Origin: Agrobacterium vitis
GTDB lineage: Bacteria; Pseudomonadota; Alphaproteobacteria; Rhizobiales; Rhizobiaceae
DNA: 64,000 nt
Direction: 5' to 3'
Assembly: GCF_013426735.1 (NCBI RefSeq)
Contig: NZ_AP023272.1
Span: 1,594,501-1,658,500 of the forward strand
Made by a program: the position numbers and the translations under genes. Shown here piece by piece: positions 36,206 to 44,428 of the stretch. Under the pieces are notes generated by a model. That model was not told where the DNA came from and ran no database searches. It was given only the letters and a program-made list of their open reading frames with translations. Position 1 is the stretch's first letter, and each line of letters opens with the position of its first letter.

Positions 36206-37006
36206 TCAGACGCGAAATGCGGCAGGCGTCAGCCCGTAGCGGCGTTTGAATTCCCGCGTCATGTGGCTTTGATCAGCATAGCCGCAGGCTGCGGCGATAT
36301 CGGCCAGGCTGTTCCTGCTCGACAGGATCAGGCGGCGAGCCTGGTTGGCGCGCTGTTGTAGAATGAAGGCATGGGGAGTCAGGCCAGTCATTGCCTGGAA
36401 TGCCCGTAGAGTTTGAAAGCGGCTGGCATCGGCAACCTTGGCCAGATCATGCAGCGACGGGTTTGCCGTTGGATCGTCGCAGATCATTTGCCGTACCCGC
36501 TGCATCGAGGGGTGGTCTTTCGGTCGAGGCTGGTTGTTTCGCCAAGCGATCAGCGGTGCAAGCAAACACAGCAACGATTCTTCAAGGACCATTTCTGCCA
36601 CGGGATCACTACCTACGCTCATGGCTTGAAAGGCGCGTTGAAAACGAACGGCCAAACCCGGATTGTCGAAGACGGGTTTCTCGAATTCGACCTGTCCGGT
36701 CTCCTGTAAATCCGCCTGCATCTCTTCGAGATACTCTGGCTCCATATAGATCATCAACCACTGCCTGCCATGCTCTCCGATCGGAGCGCCGTCATGCACT
36801 TCGCCAGGATTGACGGTGATGATATTCCCGGGTTCAGCCATGACCTGCCCCCGGCCTGAGGCCGAAACTTGCGCGCCCTTGACGATCAGCCCGATGCCGA
36901 ATTCATCATGCGTATGGCGGGGAAATTTGTGGCTACTATGGGCGCAAACGGCGCGAAGCCGTGGATTGGTGGGCCGGAATGCCTGAAAGTCCTGCATCCG
37001 GCCCAT
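36206..37006 (-). CDS. AraC-family transcriptional regulator
   Basis: This 266-residue regulator has an N-terminal cupin-like sensor domain (SHKFPRHTHDEFGIGLIVKG, EPGNIITVNPGEVHDGAP) and a C-terminal double helix-turn-helix (about 170-264). The second helix pair reads SLADIAAACGYADQSHMTRE and then FKRRYGLTPAAFR. ATG at 37006 or, with better spacing from AAGG, 36997. It begins only 5 bp after the glutathione peroxidase stop and precedes lysE, the likely target. The effector is unknown. Confidence 0.88.
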   Translation of the reverse strand: MGRMQDFQAFRPTNPRLRAVCAHSSHKFPRHTHDEFGIGLIVKGAQVSASGRGQVMAEPGNIITVNPGEVHDGAPIGEHGRQWLMIYMEPEYLEEMQADLQETGQVEFEKPVFDNPGLAVRFQRAFQAMSVGSDPVAEMVLEESLLCLLAPLIAWRNNQPRPKDHPSMQRVRQMICDDPTANPSLHDLAKVADASRFQTLRAFQAMTGLTPHAFILQQRANQARRLILSSRNSLADIAAACGYADQSHMTREFKRRYGLTPAAFRV

Positions 37007-37011
37007 CCTTG

Positions 37012-37491
37012 TTAACCCTTCACCGCCTTGGCAATATCGTCAGCAATTTCCTCCGGCTTGGTGATCGGCGCATAGCGAGCGATTGGCGTGCCGTCGCGCC
37101 CAACAAGGAATTTGGTGAAATTCCATTTGATCGCTTCGGTGCCGAGAATGCCGCGCACTTCGTGGGTCAGGTATTTGTAGAGCGGGTGGGCCTCGTTGCC
37201 CTTCACATCAATCTTGGCGAACATCGGGAAGCTGACCTTGAAATTCAGGTCGCAGAAGCTGGCGATTTCGGCTTCTGATCCCGGTTCCTGGCCGCCAAAC
37301 TGGTTGCAGGGAAATCCGATGATGACGAGATCTTCCTTGAATCGCTTTTGCAATGTCTCCAGGCCCTCATATTGCGGTGTGAAGCCGCATTTGCTGGCGG
37401 TGTTGACGATCAAAAGCAGTTTTCCGGCAAATTCCGCAAGCTTGCGCTCCCGACCGGTAATATCCTTGGCTGAAAAGTCATGAACGTTCAT
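37012..37491 (-). CDS. glutathione peroxidase family protein (Cys type)
   Basis: This 159-residue thiol peroxidase has NTASKCGFTPQYEGL, where Cys replaces the selenocysteine of animal enzymes, then GFPCNQFGGQEPG (catalytic Gln) and KWNFTKFLVGRDG (catalytic Trp and Asn). It reduces hydroperoxides with glutathione or thioredoxin. ATG at 37491 is preferred over 37497 because AGGAG then has normal spacing. It overlaps the end of the second maoC gene by 14 bp and is followed 5 bp later by the regulator gene. Confidence 0.92.
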   Translation of the reverse strand: MNVHDFSAKDITGRERKLAEFAGKLLLIVNTASKCGFTPQYEGLETLQKRFKEDLVIIGFPCNQFGGQEPGSEAEIASFCDLNFKVSFPMFAKIDVKGNEAHPLYKYLTHEVRGILGTEAIKWNFTKFLVGRDGTPIARYAPITKPEEIADDIAKAVKG

Positions 37492-37963
37492 TGTCATTCT
37501 CCTGTTCAAGAACGGTGCTGACGAAACGCAGTACCGGCTCGCCCTGTTGGTTCATGCCCTCGGCAACGCTGGCGTGGAGGTGCCAGCCGGGACGCGATCT
37601 CAGCGCACGGCTGTTTTGTGCCGTCAGGCTATAGGTAATGTCGTCCCCGGCATAGACCGGTTTCAGCCATTTCAGGTCGGTAAAGCCGGGCGAGGGGCCA
37701 AGCCGTGGCGGTGTCACGCCTTCGGCAATGGCTTTGGCGTTGGCTTCGCCCATGAAGTCGAGAAAGGTCCGCATCCACACCGAACAGGTATGCCATCCCG
37801 AGGCGCAGAGACCGCCGAAGACGTAGGACTTCGCCGCTTCCGCATCGACATGGAAGGGTTGCGGATCGAATTTTTTGGCAAAGCGGATGATGTCCTCCGC
37901 GTTGAAATGGCGGGTGCCGAGCACGACTTTTTGCTCGAAGGGAAACAGGTCAACCATTCTCAT
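37478..37963 (-). CDS. MaoC-like (R)-hydratase domain protein, second copy
   Basis: This 161-residue hot-dog-fold protein has the hydratase-type motif FAKKFDPQPFHVDAEAAKS (conserved Asp and His) and GLCASGWHTCSVWMR. MaoC-like proteins hydrate enoyl-CoA or related thioesters. ATG at 37963 overlaps the stop of the first copy by ATGA. It resembles that copy closely in layout, so the two may form a heterodimer. The substrate is not known. Confidence 0.85.
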   Translation of the reverse strand: MRMVDLFPFEQKVVLGTRHFNAEDIIRFAKKFDPQPFHVDAEAAKSYVFGGLCASGWHTCSVWMRTFLDFMGEANAKAIAEGVTPPRLGPSPGFTDLKWLKPVYAGDDITYSLTAQNSRALRSRPGWHLHASVAEGMNQQGEPVLRFVSTVLEQENDNERS

Positions 37964-38430
37964 GCCGCATCTCCTGCCGGTTGGCGCTGGCGTATCATGG
38001 CCGCGTTGCGCGCGACGATGACGGTTTCGCCCTTTTGGTTGACCAGCTCATGGCGGCTGGTGACGACACCGATCCCCGGGCGCGAGCGCAATGGCCGAGC
38101 CTCTTCAACCAGGGAAAAGCCGCTCAGGGTATCACCCGCCAGGACCGGCGTTTTCCACTGCACGAAGTCGATGCCCGGCGCGCCTTCGGAATAGGAGCGC
38201 AGGATATAGCTGTCGATCATCATACGCATCAAAAGCCCGCAGGTATGCCAGCCGGAGGCCGCCAAGCCGCCGAGAATGCTGGCTTCTCCGGCTTCCGCAT
38301 CGAGATGCATCGGCTGCGGATCGAACTCTGTGGCAAACTCGATAATGTCGTTTAAATCCACCGTAACGGGGCCAAGCGGCAGGCGTGTACCAACCGGAAA
38401 ATCTTCAAAATATAATTTGTCTGTCTGCAT
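37960..38430 (-). CDS. MaoC-like (R)-hydratase domain protein, first copy
   Basis: This 156-residue single hot-dog-domain protein has FATEFDPQPMHLDAEAGEAS (catalytic Asp/His pair) and GLAASGWHTCGLLMRM. AGAGGA precedes ATG at 38430. It is the first gene of a tight unit: maoC, maoC, glutathione peroxidase, AraC regulator and perhaps lysE. Both copies keep the active-site residues. No acyl-CoA pathway genes lie beside them. Confidence 0.85.
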   Translation of the reverse strand: MQTDKLYFEDFPVGTRLPLGPVTVDLNDIIEFATEFDPQPMHLDAEAGEASILGGLAASGWHTCGLLMRMMIDSYILRSYSEGAPGIDFVQWKTPVLAGDTLSGFSLVEEARPLRSRPGIGVVTSRHELVNQKGETVIVARNAAMIRQRQPAGDAA

Positions 38431-38478
38431 AATATCCTCTCTGGGCGTATCCGAACCCTAATAGCACAGATACAAGAA

Positions 38479-39963
38479 TTACGGTGCCGGAGGCGTGCCT
38501 GGAGCGGTGCCCGGAATACTGAAAGCATTGCCGTTGACCTTGATCTGGCCGGTGCGATCCGTTTCCACGTGCCAAAGCAGTTGGCCATCCTCCTGTGTCT
38601 TGGCAAAGCCTTTCGCCATCAACAGGAAAAATGCTGTCTGGCCAAGCTCTGGCGTTTGCTTGGCATTGGCCTGGAGATAGGCAATGGTCTTGTCGAAATC
38701 GCGTGCTGTTATTGTCACGTCGGCCAGCGGTTTGTCGTTGCCTGTCAGGGCAAACGTAGTTTTGCCGTTGATTGTTACATCATAGAGCGAAGATGTCAGG
38801 CGGGTGCCGTCATAGGTGATGGTGGCGGTGCCGTCTGGAAAGAAGCGACGGCTGATTTCGCTCTTCTGCGGCGGTGTCAGCGGATGGGCGGGATCGTAAT
38901 CGACATTGTCCATCAGGTAATTGATGCCATCCGCCGCGTTGACGGTGGGCACCTTCACCTTGATCGTCGAGGTCTGCGGAATGAGCGGCACATAGGCCGC
39001 TGGCACAAGGCCCGCTACCATCTGCGGCTCGACGAGATCAAGGCCGAAGCCGAATCTGGCGCCATTGCTGATGCCGTCGATCATGGTCTCTATGCCGAAA
39101 CGCTTGGCGGTGAACGGCCCTTGCGGGGTCTCGATCTGTATGTCGCGATAGACAACGCTCTGGGACATGGTCTTGAAAAGGGGAAAATTCGAGCGGAACA
39201 GCTGGATCAAAAGGTTCTTGTCAGCCTCATCCATTGGCGGCTTGTTCCAGTTCCGGACCAGGATCGGGATCATTTTCTGGAGCGGCCCGTAGGCAAGGCC
39301 CTCAATCTTGACGGAGCTTTCGCCTGAGCCGACGCGGACACCGACAGGGTCTGCTTTCGGACCCTTTATGGTTTCGACGAGGTTGGAATAGGAACCGATG
39401 CTGGCAATCGTGATCGTATTATCACCGTCCTTCGTCCCTTGAACTGTGGAATTGACTGCGTCCAGGCGTATGTCCGTCGAGCTGTCGCCCGTCTGCAATC
39501 GCAGCCGCATGTCCTCGGTCTTGTAGGTGCCGGACTGTAGATAGGTGATGGTTGGATCGTAGATGCCCGTCATACTGTAGGAATCGACCGAAAAGAGAAA
39601 GTTGGACTTGGGGCCTTTCTCCTTGGTCTGTCCTTTGACATCGATCCCGCCTGCCTGGTCGATTTGCCACAGGCCGCCGTCCAGCGGCCGAATGAGGGAA
39701 ACGACCGGGCTGATGCCCACGGCCTTGGTGAATTTGATCGCCTCGATACCGAAGAGCGCAATGGTATTGACCCGGACCTCATAGGCGTTCTTGCGCGCCC
39801 GCACCGTCATGGCGCTCGCATCCTTGACCATGCCGTCTGGCAGGGTGGACAAAAGCTGCTGCTTGAGGTCCTTGGCGCCCTTAGGGGTAACATCGGCGGC
39901 GTTTGCCTGCCCATGCACCAGGACAGCGGATAGAAACAACACAGGCACAGACATCGAACGCAT
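38479..39963 (-). CDS. secreted hypothetical protein
   Basis: This 494-residue protein has a Sec signal peptide (VPVLFLSAVLVHGQANA, cut before ADVTPKG) and a periplasmic body rich in beta-strand-type repeats and charged turns. No family is recognised with confidence. ATG at 39963 is preferred over the frame start at 40008 because GAGGGGAG precedes it and the signal peptide then begins correctly. It sits 48 bp upstream of the maoC unit on the same strand; function unknown. Confidence 0.7.
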   Translation of the reverse strand: MRSMSVPVLFLSAVLVHGQANAADVTPKGAKDLKQQLLSTLPDGMVKDASAMTVRARKNAYEVRVNTIALFGIEAIKFTKAVGISPVVSLIRPLDGGLWQIDQAGGIDVKGQTKEKGPKSNFLFSVDSYSMTGIYDPTITYLQSGTYKTEDMRLRLQTGDSSTDIRLDAVNSTVQGTKDGDNTITIASIGSYSNLVETIKGPKADPVGVRVGSGESSVKIEGLAYGPLQKMIPILVRNWNKPPMDEADKNLLIQLFRSNFPLFKTMSQSVVYRDIQIETPQGPFTAKRFGIETMIDGISNGARFGFGLDLVEPQMVAGLVPAAYVPLIPQTSTIKVKVPTVNAADGINYLMDNVDYDPAHPLTPPQKSEISRRFFPDGTATITYDGTRLTSSLYDVTINGKTTFALTGNDKPLADVTITARDFDKTIAYLQANAKQTPELGQTAFFLLMAKGFAKTQEDGQLLWHVETDRTGQIKVNGNAFSIPGTAPGTPPAP

Positions 39964-40050
39964 GCTTACTCCCCTCGTTTCAGGAGGCGGCAACCCACAC
40001 CGCTCCAACGCATTGATATTGCCCAGTTGACCGGCGTTTTAAAGGGCAAA

Positions 40051-40086
40051 ATAAAAGCGGGATGCTTTTGAATGAGCATCCCGCTT
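40051..40086 (-). terminator. rho-independent terminator of ychF
   Basis: The 12-bp stem AAGCGGGATGCT/AGCATCCCGCTT (40055-40066 with 40075-40086) is followed on the minus strand by TTTTATTTT. It starts about 32 bp after the ychF stop. Confidence 0.88.
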
Positions 40087-40117
40087 GTGATTGATTGTTA
40101 GACCGTCGCAATATGGA

Positions 40118-41221
40118 TCAGGTGTTGAAGCGGAAGTGGATGACGTCGCCGTCATGCACGACATATTCCTTGCCTTCGTCGCGGCCCTTGCCAGCTTCCT
40201 TGGCGCCGACTTCACCCTTGTAGGTGATGTAATCGTCATAGGCGATGGTGAAGGCGCGGATGAAGCCGCGTTCGAAATCCGTGTGGATGACACCGGCTGC
40301 GGCAGGTGCCTTGGTGCCGCGCGGAATGGTCCAGGCACGGGTTTCCTTGGGGCCGACGGTGAAATAGGTGATCAGGTCGAGCAGGTGATAACCGGCACGA
40401 ATCAGCCGGTCGAGACCTGCTTCTTCCAGCCCGAGTGCCGACAGGAATTCCGCCGCTTCCTCGTCCGGCAATTGCGCTACTTCGGCTTCGATGGCCGCCG
40501 AAATGATTACGGTTTCCGCCCCTTGTGCCTTGGCCATGTCCTCGACGGCTTTGGTATGGGCATTGCCGGTTACGGCATCGGCTTCGGCGACATTGCAGAC
40601 GTAGAGGACCGGATGGGAGGTCAGCAGGTTCAGGCTTTTCAGCACCTCGCGTTCCTCGGCATCAAGGCTTGCCAACAGCAGGCGGGCGGGCTTGCCCTCT
40701 TGCAGCAGCTTCAGAGCACCATCCATGACAGGCAGCAGTGTCATCGATTCCTTGTCCTTGGAGGCGGCGCGCTTGCGGGTCTGCTCGGTGCGGCGCTCCA
40801 GGCTTTCCAGATCGGCCAGCATCAGCTCTGTTTCGATGGTCTCGGCGTCGCCAACTGGATCGATCCGGCCTTCGACATGGGTGATGTCGTCATCTTCGAA
40901 GCAGCGCAGCACATGCACGACGGCATCGACTTCGCGGATATTGGCAAGAAATTTGTTGCCCAGGCCTTCGCCCTTGGAAGCGCCACGCACCAGACCGGCA
41001 ATATCCACGAAGGAAATCCGGGTGGGGATGATTTCCTTGGAGCCAGCAACGGTGGCAAGCGTCTGCATGCGCGGATCGGGCACGGCCACTTCGCCGGTAT
41101 TCGGCTCGATGGTGCAGAACGGATAGTTGGCCGCCTGGGCTGCCGCCGTCCTGGTCAGCGCGTTGAAAAGGGTGGACTTGCCGACATTCGGCAGTCCCAC
41201 GATACCGCATTTGAAGCCCAT
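40118..41221 (-). CDS. ychF: YchF/OLA1-type ribosome-associated ATPase
   Basis: This 367-residue Obg-related P-loop protein has G1 [14 protein letters not shown] and G3 [20 protein letters not shown]. At the G4 position it has NVAEAD instead of NKxD, which is why the family prefers ATP. A C-terminal TGS domain ([19 protein letters not shown] to VIHFRFNT) follows. It associates with ribosomes and is linked to oxidative-stress response. It is transcribed alone, with a terminator after it. Confidence 0.95.
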   Translation of the reverse strand: MGFKCGIVGLPNVGKSTLFNALTRTAAAQAANYPFCTIEPNTGEVAVPDPRMQTLATVAGSKEIIPTRISFVDIAGLVRGASKGEGLGNKFLANIREVDAVVHVLRCFEDDDITHVEGRIDPVGDAETIETELMLADLESLERRTEQTRKRAASKDKESMTLLPVMDGALKLLQEGKPARLLLASLDAEEREVLKSLNLLTSHPVLYVCNVAEADAVTGNAHTKAVEDMAKAQGAETVIISAAIEAEVAQLPDEEAAEFLSALGLEEAGLDRLIRAGYHLLDLITYFTVGPKETRAWTIPRGTKAPAAAGVIHTDFERGFIRAFTIAYDDYITYKGEVGAKEAGKGRDEGKEYVVHDGDVIHFRFNT

Positions 41222-41375
41222 GGGTGTTTTCCGTGCTCAGTAAAGGTTTTGTTGCCTTGCCTATGGGGGAATGGAACGGCCCGGTCAAGGCTTTGCCGCT
41301 TCCTGACGTCAATTGCTTGAAGCCGGGAGCGGTTCGCATTATGGTAACGCGAGCGTGTGCCGATGGGAGTAGCCA

Positions 41376-41687
41376 ATGCCTCAAAAAGTCATTGTCGGGC
41401 AGCCAAAGGTCAAAACCCGGCCGAAGCTGGAACAGCCCAGGCTCTACAAGGTCATCCTGACCAATGATGACTACACCCCGCGCGAATTCGTCACCATCGT
41501 GCTGAAAGCCGTGTTCCGCATGAGCGAAGAAACCGGCAACCGGGTGATGATGACCGCTCACCGTTTCGGCTCTGCGGTGGTGGTGGTTTGCACCAGGGAT
41601 ATCGCCGAGACCAAATCCACCGAGGCCAATGATCTCGCCAAGGAAGCGGGGTTTCCGCTCCTATTCACGATTGAGCCGGAGGAATAG
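41376..41687 (+). CDS. clpS: ATP-dependent Clp protease adaptor, ClpS2 type
   Basis: This 103-residue adaptor recognises N-degron substrates and delivers them to ClpA. The core is YKVILTNDDYTPREFVTIVL (substrate-pocket Asn-Asp-Asp), then MSEETGNRVMMTAHRFG and CTRDIAETKSTEA. The short N-terminus and the VVVVCTRDIAETK variant match the second ClpS paralogue of rhizobia. GGGAG precedes ATG at 41376. No clpA lies next to it. The convergent GNAT gene ends 3 bp later. Confidence 0.93.
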   Translation: MPQKVIVGQPKVKTRPKLEQPRLYKVILTNDDYTPREFVTIVLKAVFRMSEETGNRVMMTAHRFGSAVVVVCTRDIAETKSTEANDLAKEAGFPLLFTIEPEE

Positions 41688-41690
41688 TCT

Positions 41691-42140
41691 TCACGCGCGG
41701 CGGATCTGATAGCCGGTCTTGTTCTGGACAAAGCCGCAGGCTTCATAGAAGCGGTGGATTTCGGGACGTGTGCTGCCTGTCAGCAGCATGACCTTGTAGC
41801 AGTCAGCATTCCAGGCGGCATCGATGGCATGGAGAACGACCGCTCGGCCATAGCCCTGGCCTCTATGCGTCGCAGCGCTGACGACATTCTCGATCAGAGC
41901 ATAAGGTCGGCAACCGCGCGTCAGGTTGGGGGTTATCAGCAAACTAGCCGTTGCTATGGGTCTTTCACGGTCGAGAGCCATGAAAACCGTCAGGCCAGGG
42001 TGGGAGAGAATCGCTGCATAGGTGTTATGCACCCGTTCAACGTCGGTAAAATCGTTGTTGCTGCTTAAGTCCTTGTAGAGTGCCAGCAAGGCCTCCAGAT
42101 CATCGAACGTTGCGGGGCGGACGGTAATCGCATTGGACAT
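41691..42140 (-). CDS. GNAT-family N-acetyltransferase
   Basis: This 149-residue GNAT protein has VVSAATHRGQGYGRAVVLHA as the acetyl-CoA motif and IHRFYEACGFVQNKTGYQI at the C-terminus, typical of the family. It lies 16 bp downstream of the YcxB-like gene and is likely the third gene of pth-ycxB-GNAT. The substrate is unknown. Confidence 0.84.
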   Translation of the reverse strand: MSNAITVRPATFDDLEALLALYKDLSSNNDFTDVERVHNTYAAILSHPGLTVFMALDRERPIATASLLITPNLTRGCRPYALIENVVSAATHRGQGYGRAVVLHAIDAAWNADCYKVMLLTGSTRPEIHRFYEACGFVQNKTGYQIRRA

Positions 42141-42156
42141 CGGATACCCCTCGATC

Positions 42157-42720
42157 TCAAATCGGAAACAATTTGGCTCTCGGCAAGGTTGACGCCTGAA
42201 TATGAGCCTTGAGTTCTGCCAGTTGCTGGTCTGTCAGGGCGCGTTTCGGCAACGGGATTATCATTGGCGCCGCAAACAGTAGCGCGAGGACCGTTTTGTC
42301 TTCGGCCCAGGACTGGAAATCGCTCCAGGGATAGAAAATCCGACTCGTTGCAGTGGCGATGTAGAATCCATCCGCGTCCCAGCCCAATTTGGCGGGACGG
42401 TTGGCAGAGGGCATTGCGCGAAAATAGGCTTTCACTCTTCGATGACCTGCTATCCTTACGATGGATAATAGAAAAAAGATGAATCCAAGATTTATAAAAA
42501 TAAAGCTGACGAAATCGAAATCGTTTTGCTCGCCGTTAATCAAAATTCCCGCGACATAATACAATGCACTATAGCAGAAAAAATATATTAATATTTTTCT
42601 GATTTTAATTTTACTTCTCGAATAAAGCTTGTATCCCGATTCAATGTCTTTTTCAAAAAATTGACATTCGACTGTCAGAGTATCGAAAATATCCCAGTCT
42701 ACCTGCTCCTGAACAGACAT
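42157..42720 (-). CDS. YcxB-like membrane protein
   Basis: This 187-residue protein has two membrane helices (IYFFCYSALYYVAGILI and FIFINLGFIFFLLSIVRI, about 45-90) and a C-terminal YcxB-like domain with LGWDADGFYIATATSRIFYP. ATG at 42720 uses an AAGGA site that lies in the last codons of pth, so it is coupled to pth. The first half is clearly richer in A+T than its surroundings (about 42480-42660), a possible sign of transfer. Function unknown. Confidence 0.7.
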   Translation of the reverse strand: MSVQEQVDWDIFDTLTVECQFFEKDIESGYKLYSRSKIKIRKILIYFFCYSALYYVAGILINGEQNDFDFVSFIFINLGFIFFLLSIVRIAGHRRVKAYFRAMPSANRPAKLGWDADGFYIATATSRIFYPWSDFQSWAEDKTVLALLFAAPMIIPLPKRALTDQQLAELKAHIQASTLPRAKLFPI

Positions 42721-42723
42721 TGC

Positions 42724-43437
42724 CTAATCCTTCTTCGGCCCAAACATCTTCTTCAACATCTCAGCCATCGGGCCGGTTTCCGGCAGCTTTTTCGGCTGCA
42801 CGCCATTGCGAGCCTGATGAATGTGGGATTTGGCCGGTTTGGCGGGCTTGGGCTTTTCCTCGTCTGCTTTGCTGCCTGTCGCAAGCGCCAGTTTGTTCAT
42901 CAACTGGCTGTCTTCACCGCGCACCAGCATGTCAGCGTTTTCGGCCAGCGTCTCCAGCAGTGGATCCAGCCATTCAGCGTCGAGCTTGCCGAAATCGCCC
43001 AGCACATGCGCCTGGACCCGAGATTTATCGCCGGGATGGCCGATGCCGAGCCGCAGGCGGCGGTAGTTCAGGCCGCAATGGGCATCCAGCGATTTGATGC
43101 CATTATGGCCGCCATGGCCGCCGCCCAGCTTGATGCGGGCCTTGCCGGGCAGAAGATCCAGCTCGTCATAGATCGCCACCAGCTGTTCCGCTCCAAGCTT
43201 GTAGAAGCGCAGCGCCTCGCCGACCGATTCGCCTGACAGGTTCATGAAGGTCTGCGGCTTGATCAGCAGCACTTTCTCGCCCGCCAGCGTGCCATCGGCA
43301 ATATCGGCCTTGAATTTCTTCGACCAGGGCGAAAAGCTGTGGCGGCGATGGATGGCGTCGAGCGCCATGAAGCCGATATTGTGGCGGTTGCCGGCATATT
43401 GGGAGCCGGGATTGCCAAGCCCTGCAAGAACGATCAT
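42724..43437 (-). CDS. pth: peptidyl-tRNA hydrolase
   Basis: This 237-residue enzyme frees tRNA from prematurely released peptidyl-tRNA. The signature [20 protein letters not shown] includes the catalytic His; [26 protein letters not shown] and [14 protein letters not shown] follow. About 50 extra C-terminal residues rich in Lys/Pro extend beyond the E. coli length, as is common in this order. ATG at 43437 is preferred over a GTG at 43449 because it begins directly with [11 protein letters not shown]. Confidence 0.95.
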   Translation of the reverse strand: MIVLAGLGNPGSQYAGNRHNIGFMALDAIHRRHSFSPWSKKFKADIADGTLAGEKVLLIKPQTFMNLSGESVGEALRFYKLGAEQLVAIYDELDLLPGKARIKLGGGHGGHNGIKSLDAHCGLNYRRLRLGIGHPGDKSRVQAHVLGDFGKLDAEWLDPLLETLAENADMLVRGEDSQLMNKLALATGSKADEEKPKPAKPAKSHIHQARNGVQPKKLPETGPMAEMLKKMFGPKKD

Positions 43438-43514
43438 CGCATTTTCCACGAACGGTATTTCGGTTGGTCTTCACGACAGCGAAATGCGGGCCATGTCAAC
43501 CCCGATTGCGCGTG

Positions 43515-44255
43515 CTATTGAGGCTGCAACAGGCCATATTCTCGCGAAAGCCTGGCTTGCGTGCCGTCGGCAATCAGACGATCGAGCCCGTCCTGCATGC
43601 GCGCCATCAGGGCATCAGGCATGGATTTATTGCAGGCAATGGCGAATTTCTGCTCGGTCAGCACGAATTGCTGTTCCAGAGGATGTCCTTCGTCCACCAG
43701 CTTGTGATAGAATTTTTCCGAGACCGGCATAAGGTCGATCCGGCCGCTTTCCAGCTTCTTGATGGTCAGATCGAGGTTGGCGGCGAGGTCGATCCTGGGA
43801 AAATCATGCCGTTCCAGAAGGGCCTGAGTGTAGTCGTCGCGCTGGGTGCCGACAATATACTTACGGGCTTCTTCGACATTGTGCACCTGAATGCCGGAGC
43901 CCTTGCGGCTCATGATGATATTGCGATCGATGGCCAGCGGCTCGACCCATTTGAAGCGGCCTTCGCGCTCGGGGATATGGGCTGCGGTAAACACGCAGGT
44001 CATCGGTTCGGTTTCGGCCATCGCGATGGCGCGGGCCCAGGGCATCATCTCGATGGTATAAGGGATCGACAGACCCTTCATGATCATTTCGACCTGTTCG
44101 TAGCCGACGCCCTTGTCCACCCCGTTTTCCCTGAAATTGTAAGGTGGGTAATCTTCCGTGGTAAAGACGATGCTGTCTTGCGCCATGGCTGTGGCGGTCA
44201 TGAACACCATGGAGGACAGGACAGCAAGGCGGAATGCACTTCTTCGACAGCCCAT
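43515..44255 (-). CDS. family 3 periplasmic substrate-binding protein
   Basis: This 246-residue precursor has a signal peptide (RLAVLSSMVFMTATAMA, cut before QDSIV) and the family start IVFTTEDYPPYNFRENG. It continues through ARAIAMAETEPMTCVFT and YIVGTQRDDYTQ in the Venus-flytrap fold. No permease or ATPase gene lies beside it, so it may be an orphan receptor rather than a transporter part. ATG at 44255 is chosen because it begins the signal peptide; the longer frame has no support. Confidence 0.8.
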   Translation of the reverse strand: MGCRRSAFRLAVLSSMVFMTATAMAQDSIVFTTEDYPPYNFRENGVDKGVGYEQVEMIMKGLSIPYTIEMMPWARAIAMAETEPMTCVFTAAHIPEREGRFKWVEPLAIDRNIIMSRKGSGIQVHNVEEARKYIVGTQRDDYTQALLERHDFPRIDLAANLDLTIKKLESGRIDLMPVSEKFYHKLVDEGHPLEQQFVLTEQKFAIACNKSMPDALMARMQDGLDRLIADGTQARLSREYGLLQPQ

Positions 44256-44428
44256 TTTCGGCCTCCTCACGTTGCGTTTGGTTGTGCTTGTCCTGCTGAA
44301 ATGGCAGCCTAGTGCATCGATCCAAACGGAGGCTTCAGCCGAGTTTGGAAAAATCGATGCATAAACAAAAAATGAGTGCACGAAAGCATGAATGAAGTGA
44401 ATGCGTCAGTGCACTAGGTTGTCTCGTC

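Noticed and set aside
40091..41320. A 409-codon plus-strand frame across ychF
   Set aside because: It is the antisense shadow of ychF, has no ribosome-binding site and runs through the ychF terminator.
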